64,000 nt of DNA from Flavisolibacter amylovorans (GTDB lineage Bacteria; Bacteroidota; Bacteroidia; Chitinophagales; Chitinophagaceae): contig NZ_BAABGY010000006.1 in the NCBI RefSeq assembly GCF_039541815.1, forward strand, positions 1-64,000, read 5' to 3'. The stretch's first letter is position 1. Every line of letters begins with the position of its first letter. The notes under the pieces are model-generated. The model saw only the letters and a program-made list of their open reading frames with translations, was not told the DNA's origin and did no database searches. Below, piece after piece: positions 60,458 through 64,000 of this stretch. Both the position numbers and the translations under genes were made by a program.

Positions 60458-60703
60458 ATGAACAACCCCACCTCTTTCGATAATAATGCGCCCATCCTGC
60501 CCGTCTGGGAGCAGGGCGTGTTCCTCGCCGAGCGCCGCGAGGGCTTTCATCGCTTCCGCCTCTACGAGCTCGACGGCAACTATGTGGAGGTGATCCAGCA
60601 CAGCCATTTCAACGTGGTGCTCCGCGTTGCTTCCTTCCGCGATCCGAAGCACCTGGATCCCTACCTCGATGCGATCTCCCTCGACGGCCTGCTGGGCTGT
60701 TAA
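60458..60703 (+). CDS. Small protein of unknown function
   Basis: An 81-residue cytoplasmic protein that I do not recognise. The order suggests a compact alpha/beta fold: FLAERREGFHRFRLYELDGN, YVEVIQHSHFNVVLRVASF, then a helix PKHLDPYLDAISLDGLL ending GC. Amino-acid composition is normal and G/C at third positions matches the neighbours, which favours a real gene. A TTCG-loop terminator lies 137 bases downstream. No -7 box is clear. It stands alone between two kinase operons. Confidence 0.65.
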   Translation: MNNPTSFDNNAPILPVWEQGVFLAERREGFHRFRLYELDGNYVEVIQHSHFNVVLRVASFRDPKHLDPYLDAISLDGLLGC

Positions 60704-60840
60704 GTGTGGTCCTGGGGCCGTAATTCTACTTGTACACCCCCTTTTTGTGGACTCCCGTGATGCATACGTCTCAATTCCCCTGAACAAAATGAGGACGCGC
60801 GAGGTCAATTCGGGAAAAGGTGGATACACCCTTTTTAAAT

Positions 60841-60862
60841 GCCCCTTCGGGGGCTTCTTTCG
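60841..60862 (+). terminator. Terminator hairpin
   Basis: GCCCC TTCG GGGGC followed by TTCTTTCGTT. Probably ends transcription from the small gene at 60458. Confidence 0.72.
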
Positions 60863-61040
60863 TTAAAAACTGGCATAATCCTTCGATAGTATATACTCGA
60901 AGATGCAGGCCGCGTGTGTGTTTCGGCGGTAAGTGATGAATGGGACGGCCGCTTCTTCAACCTTATTTGGTTCCGTACTTAGCGGAACGGTTGCTAACCT
61001 ATCCTAAACACAGCGGTTCCCTCGGGAACCGCATTTTTTT
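60863..61040 (+). ncRNA. Candidate small RNA with competing hairpins
   Basis: A non-coding stretch between two terminators. It has a palindrome around GTATATAC (60881-60902), a hairpin GTTCCG / CGGAAC (60970-60988) and a strong terminator GCGGTTCCC / GGGAACCGC with a T7 run (61013-61040). The GGTTCC and GGAAC arms of the two hairpins can pair with each other, as in terminator/antiterminator switches, but no gene follows on this strand. I cannot match it to a known RNA family. Confidence 0.35.
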
Positions 61041-61079
61041 GCGCCTGCCTCAGAATGCTGGTCCCGCTTCCCGCTCCCT

Positions 61080-61104
61080 GAGACGCATATGGATGCGTCT
61101 TTAC
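61080..61104. repeat. GAGACGC palindromic repeat, family F, copy 2
   Basis: GAGACGCATATGGATGCGTC then TTTAC, two mismatches from 30915-30939, followed by another ATGCGTCTTAC. Confidence 0.75.
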
Positions 61105-61148
61105 AATGCGTCTTACCGATCGAGCTAAAGTAGCGCCGGCATAGTGTG

Positions 61149-61217
61149 CCGTTCCCTGTTCTCTATTCCCGGTTCTTTATTCCTTGTTCTTTGTTCCCGG
61201 TTCCCTGTTCTGTATTG
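61149..61217. repeat. GTTCCCTGTTC simple repeat, family H, copy 2
   Basis: Degenerate tandem units such as GTTCCCTGTTCTCTATTCCC and GTTCTTTGTTCCCGG. The tract runs past the kinase stop codon, so the last residues of that protein are encoded by repeat sequence. Confidence 0.7.
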
Positions 61218-62551
61218 CCTCCCTTATCCAGCGTGATCAGGAAGGCCGTGCCGGTGCCGGGCACCGACTGTACCTGGATGGTGCCTTTATGGAGCAGCAC
61301 GATCTGCTTGCAGAGGCTCAGCCCGATGCCGGAGCCGGTCTTACGCGTGCTGAAGAAGGGCACGAAGATCTTGTCGAGGATCTCTTCCGGGATGCCGGGC
61401 CCGTTGTCGGCGAGCCGGAGTTGCACCCTGCCGTTAGCGGTGGGCTCTGCCGAAAGCACGATCCGCGGCGCGGGCCGCTCCTTCACCGCCTCGATGGCGT
61501 TCACCAAGAGGTTGATGAGCACCTGCTCCAGCAGGCTGGCATCGGCCTCCAGGGCCAGCTCGGGGTCGCGGAGGATGATCTCGAGCTCGATGCCCTTTTG
61601 CTCGAAGGTGGGCTGCATGAGCCCGTGCAGATTACCGAAGAGCTCCCGTAGATATACGTGCCGGCGGTTGAGCGTGGTGATGCGGTTGAGGTGGCGGTAG
61701 GTCTCGGCAAACTGCAGGAGGCCCTCGCTGCGCCTCCGGATCGTATCGATGCCGAGCTCGAGGTCTTCGAAAATACTGTCGTCTTTCTGCTGCAGCCGAT
61801 GCTTCAGGGTCTCTGCCAGCGACGAGATCGGGGCAATCGAGTTCATGATCTCGTGCGTAAGCACCGAAAGCAGCTTTTCCCAGGCCTTCGACTCGGTTTC
61901 GTCGAGGGCCTCATTGGCATTCTGGAAGGCGATGAGCTTATAGCGCTTGCCCTCTGTCTGAAACAGCGTGGCGGAAAGGAGGAGCCGGAAGCGCCCGCGC
62001 TCGAGGTGGGCCGTAACGATGCGGACCTCGCCGGGGCGGATCGCTGTGACCTCCTCCGCCAGTGACGCGTCGCGGCGGCCCAGCGAGGTGATGTTGCGCA
62101 GGTAGGGAAGCTGGAGCATACGGCGCAACGCGTCGTTCATCCACACCACGTCGCCCGAGTCGAGCTCGTAGGAGAGGATGCCCGTGTCCACGAGCTCCAG
62201 GATCTTCTGCAGGTACTGGTACTGGGTCTCCTTCTCTTTCGAGATGACCTTGAAGGCCGACGTGATCTCGTTGAAGCCGCGGCGAAGCGACTGCAGGTCG
62301 GCGGGCGCATGACGCACGTCGAACTGGCGCGAGAAGTCGCGGTAGTGGATCGATTCGATGAACTGGTCGAGCTCCTCGCGGGTCTTGGCCTGGTAGCGCA
62401 CAAACTCCCAGAGCTGCCAGGCGATGAGCGGCGCGATCAGGGCTGCCAGGATAAAAAGCCCCTTTGCCAGCGCAACGGCGGCTGCCAGCAGCGACACGAA
62501 GAGCAGCAGGGTGCGCAGGAGGATGCGCGCCGGGTATTGGCTAAAGGTCAT
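61163..62551 (-). CDS. NtrY-like sensor histidine kinase
   Basis: Membrane histidine kinase of 462 residues from the ATG at 62551. Two adjacent membrane helices (about 15-55) are followed by a HAMP/linker region, a PAS-like domain (about 120-215, DTGILSYELDSGDVVWMNDA) and a full catalytic core. That core has His in LSVLTHEIMNSIAPISSLAE, N-box NLLVNAIEAVK, DNGPGIPEEI and STRKTGSGIGLSLCKQ. It overlaps the sigma-54 regulator gene by 11 bases. The last 15 residues (GGNTEQGTGNKEQGIKNRE) are low-complexity and come from a GTTCCCTGTTC-type repeat that has run into the gene. Confidence 0.92.
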   Translation of the reverse strand: MTFSQYPARILLRTLLLFVSLLAAAVALAKGLFILAALIAPLIAWQLWEFVRYQAKTREELDQFIESIHYRDFSRQFDVRHAPADLQSLRRGFNEITSAFKVISKEKETQYQYLQKILELVDTGILSYELDSGDVVWMNDALRRMLQLPYLRNITSLGRRDASLAEEVTAIRPGEVRIVTAHLERGRFRLLLSATLFQTEGKRYKLIAFQNANEALDETESKAWEKLLSVLTHEIMNSIAPISSLAETLKHRLQQKDDSIFEDLELGIDTIRRRSEGLLQFAETYRHLNRITTLNRRHVYLRELFGNLHGLMQPTFEQKGIELEIILRDPELALEADASLLEQVLINLLVNAIEAVKERPAPRIVLSAEPTANGRVQLRLADNGPGIPEEILDKIFVPFFSTRKTGSGIGLSLCKQIVLLHKGTIQVQSVPGTGTAFLITLDKGGNTEQGTGNKEQGIKNRE

Positions 62552-63893
62552 ACTTGTTGAGGCGGCGGTAGAGTGCCGTGCGCGTGATGCCGAGGTCACG
62601 GGCGGCTTTGGAGATATTTCCGTTGTGTTTCTCGATCACCCGCAGGATCGTATTCTTCTCGAGGTTGCCGAGGTGGGTATCGTCGGTGCCGGCGGGCAGG
62701 GCCGTCTCGATGGGGGAGAAGAGGAGGTCGCGCGCGGAGAGCACCGGCCCTTCGGCCATGATCACGGCCCGCTCGATGGCGTACTGCAGCTCGCGCACGT
62801 TACCTGGGAAGGGATAGGCCCGCAGCTTCTCCTCCCCGGTCTCGTCGAGCTCCAGCACCGGCTTCAGGTACTTGGCGCAATAGGTGCGGATGAAATGACG
62901 GGCAAGCAGCCCTATGTCGCTCCCCCGATGCCGCAGCGGCGGCACCGTGATCTCCACCGTATTTATGCGGTACACAAGGTCTTTGCGGAAATGCGCCTCG
63001 TTGGCGAGTTCGCTAAGCGGGCAGTTGGTAGCGCACACGAGGCGGATGTCGACGGGGATCGCCTCGTTGGAGCCGAGCCGCGTTACCTGCCGGTTCTGGA
63101 GCACGCTCAGGAGCTTGGCCTGCAGGTGCAGCGGGATGTTGCCGATCTCGTCGAGGAACAGCGTGCCGGTGTGGGCTTCCTCGAAGCGGCCGCGGCGGTC
63201 TTCGCGCGCGTCGGTGAAGGCGCCCTTGCGGTGGCCGAATAGTTCGCTTTCGAACAGCGATTCGGTGAGCGCGCCTACGTCCACTTTAACAAAGGGGCGT
63301 TGCGCGCGGAGCGAGCACTGGTGGATGGCGCGGGCGATGAGTTCCTTGCCGGTGCCGTTCTCGCCGAGAATGAGGATGTTGGCGTCGGTGGGCGCCACCT
63401 TCTGGATCTTGTAAAAGATGTCCTGCATCACGTCGGAGGCGCCGAGCAGCTCGCTTTCGAAGGGGGTAGCGCCCGTATTCTTACGGGGCCCGCGCTCCGA
63501 CGAGCGCCGGTCCATGGCCTCGCGCAGCGTTTCGAGCAGCCGCTCGTTGTGCCAGGGCTTAACCATGAAGTCGAAGGCGCCTTCCTTGAGCGAGCGGATG
63601 GCCAGGTCGATGGCGCCATAGGCGGTGATCATGATCACCGCCGCCCCGGAGCGGTATTCCTCCTTGATCTTCTTCAGCCAGTAGATGCCTTCATTCCCGG
63701 TATTGATGGAGGAGTTGAAGTTCATGTCGAGCAGGATGAGGTCGTACTCCTGCTTCGACAGGTGGTGGCGGATCTCTTCGGGATTCTTTTCGATCGTGAT
63801 GCTCTTCACTTCGGGCTTCAGCAGGAGGCGCACGGCCGTGAGCACGTCCACGTCATCATCGATCACCAGCACGGAGGCATTTTTCAGGGACAT
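62541..63893 (-). CDS. NtrC-family sigma-54-dependent response regulator
   Basis: Response regulator of 450 residues that activates RpoN promoters. The receiver domain has the acidic pair IDDDVD (11-16) and phospho-acceptor Asp56 (LILLDMNFN). The AAA+ domain (about 145-380) has Walker A GENGTGKE (177-184), the sigma-54 contact loop as GAFTDA (224-229; usual form GAFTGA) and Walker B GTLFLDEIGNIP. A C-terminal Fis-type helix-turn-helix (NISKAARDLGITRTALYRRL) binds DNA. The partner kinase overlaps downstream, and an upstream partial gene ends nine bases before its start, so all three probably share a transcript. Confidence 0.96.
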   Translation of the reverse strand: MSLKNASVLVIDDDVDVLTAVRLLLKPEVKSITIEKNPEEIRHHLSKQEYDLILLDMNFNSSINTGNEGIYWLKKIKEEYRSGAAVIMITAYGAIDLAIRSLKEGAFDFMVKPWHNERLLETLREAMDRRSSERGPRKNTGATPFESELLGASDVMQDIFYKIQKVAPTDANILILGENGTGKELIARAIHQCSLRAQRPFVKVDVGALTESLFESELFGHRKGAFTDAREDRRGRFEEAHTGTLFLDEIGNIPLHLQAKLLSVLQNRQVTRLGSNEAIPVDIRLVCATNCPLSELANEAHFRKDLVYRINTVEITVPPLRHRGSDIGLLARHFIRTYCAKYLKPVLELDETGEEKLRAYPFPGNVRELQYAIERAVIMAEGPVLSARDLLFSPIETALPAGTDDTHLGNLEKNTILRVIEKHNGNISKAARDLGITRTALYRRLNKYDL

Positions 63894-63902
63894 AAGCAGT
63901 TA

Positions 63903-64000
63903 TTATTGGGGATTGCGATCAGCTGTCGGTTCGGGAAAAGGCGGTGCGGGCGGATAGCTCACCCAGCGCTCACCGGTATCGGCATACCCGGCGCGGATCC
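63903..64000 (-). CDS. C-terminal end of an unidentified protein (partial)
   Basis: Read leftwards from the window edge, an open frame encodes 31 residues, starting IRAGYADTGERWVSYPPAPP and ending DRNPQ before TAA at 63903-63905. The Pro-rich tail is disordered. The stop codon lies nine bases before the sigma-54 regulator start, which supports a real operon gene. Genes for efflux or envelope proteins are common in this position, but the fragment is too short to identify. Confidence 0.45.
   Translation of the reverse strand, partial: IRAGYADTGERWVSYPPAPPFPEPTADRNPQ

Larger units (their letters stand above)
60704..61162. other. Intergenic region with possible small RNA
   Basis: No protein gene is supported. 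It has a terminator at 60841-60862, a possible RNA with two competing hairpins (60863-61040), a GAGACGC repeat (61080-61104) and the start of a GTTCCCTGTTC tract (61149). Confidence 0.6.

Overview
The window is a chromosomal segment of a GC-rich member of the Bacteroidota, most likely family Chitinophagaceae. The evidence is two proteins with type IX secretion sorting tails, TonB receptor and DUF5689 lipoprotein genes, the bamD-rpoZ-coaBC-DUF4835-DUF4296 cluster, a TamL-type lipoprotein Omp85 next to TamB, LytS/LytTR two-component genes, and Bacteroidota -7 promoter boxes (TAnnTTTG, often TACCTTTG) upstream of many genes. Coding sequence is rich in G/C at third positions and spacers are AT-richer. 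I saw no rRNA, tRNA, CRISPR array, integrase, transposase or phage gene.

Layout. 0.4-12 kb: a head-GIN lipoprotein, a secreted unknown, a divergent pbpC / alpha-2-macroglobulin pair (periplasmic wall synthesis and protease defence), a lipid kinase and a rhomboid protease. 12.5-15.7 kb: a glycine-rich RRM protein, a T9SS cargo protein and the rpsF-rpsR-rplI operon. 16.4-30.6 kb: two secreted nuclease-type enzymes (NUC1 and EEP families) transcribed away from a TonB-dependent receptor, two paralogous DUF5689 lipoproteins and a 2102-residue repeat protein with a T9SS tail. I read this block as a candidate surface system for capturing and digesting nucleic acid or another phosphoester polymer. 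30.9-41.5 kb: recJ with a polyprenyl diphosphate synthase, an OmpA-type protein, bamD-rpoZ-coaBC-DUF4835-DUF4296, and a two-subunit 3-oxoacid CoA-transferase. 41.5-50 kb: tamB-tamL and a second RRM protein. 50.4-53.1 kb: an operon of hemerythrin, cytochrome c and glycosyltransferase. 53.8-64 kb: a signalling cluster with a propeller sensor whose kinase core is degenerate, a LytS/LytS/LytTR operon in which one LytS copy has lost the ATP-binding Asn, a small unknown protein, and a sigma-54 response regulator with its kinase.

The spacers are built from a few short phrases that recur across the window (at least nine families), several arranged as inverted pairs or nested palindromes. The clearest are a 263-bp MITE-like element at 15961-16223 and a doubly nested inverted repeat at 56944-57265. 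A stretch with two competing hairpins at 60863-61040 may be a small RNA.

All protein functions are read from motifs and family knowledge. No database search was run.
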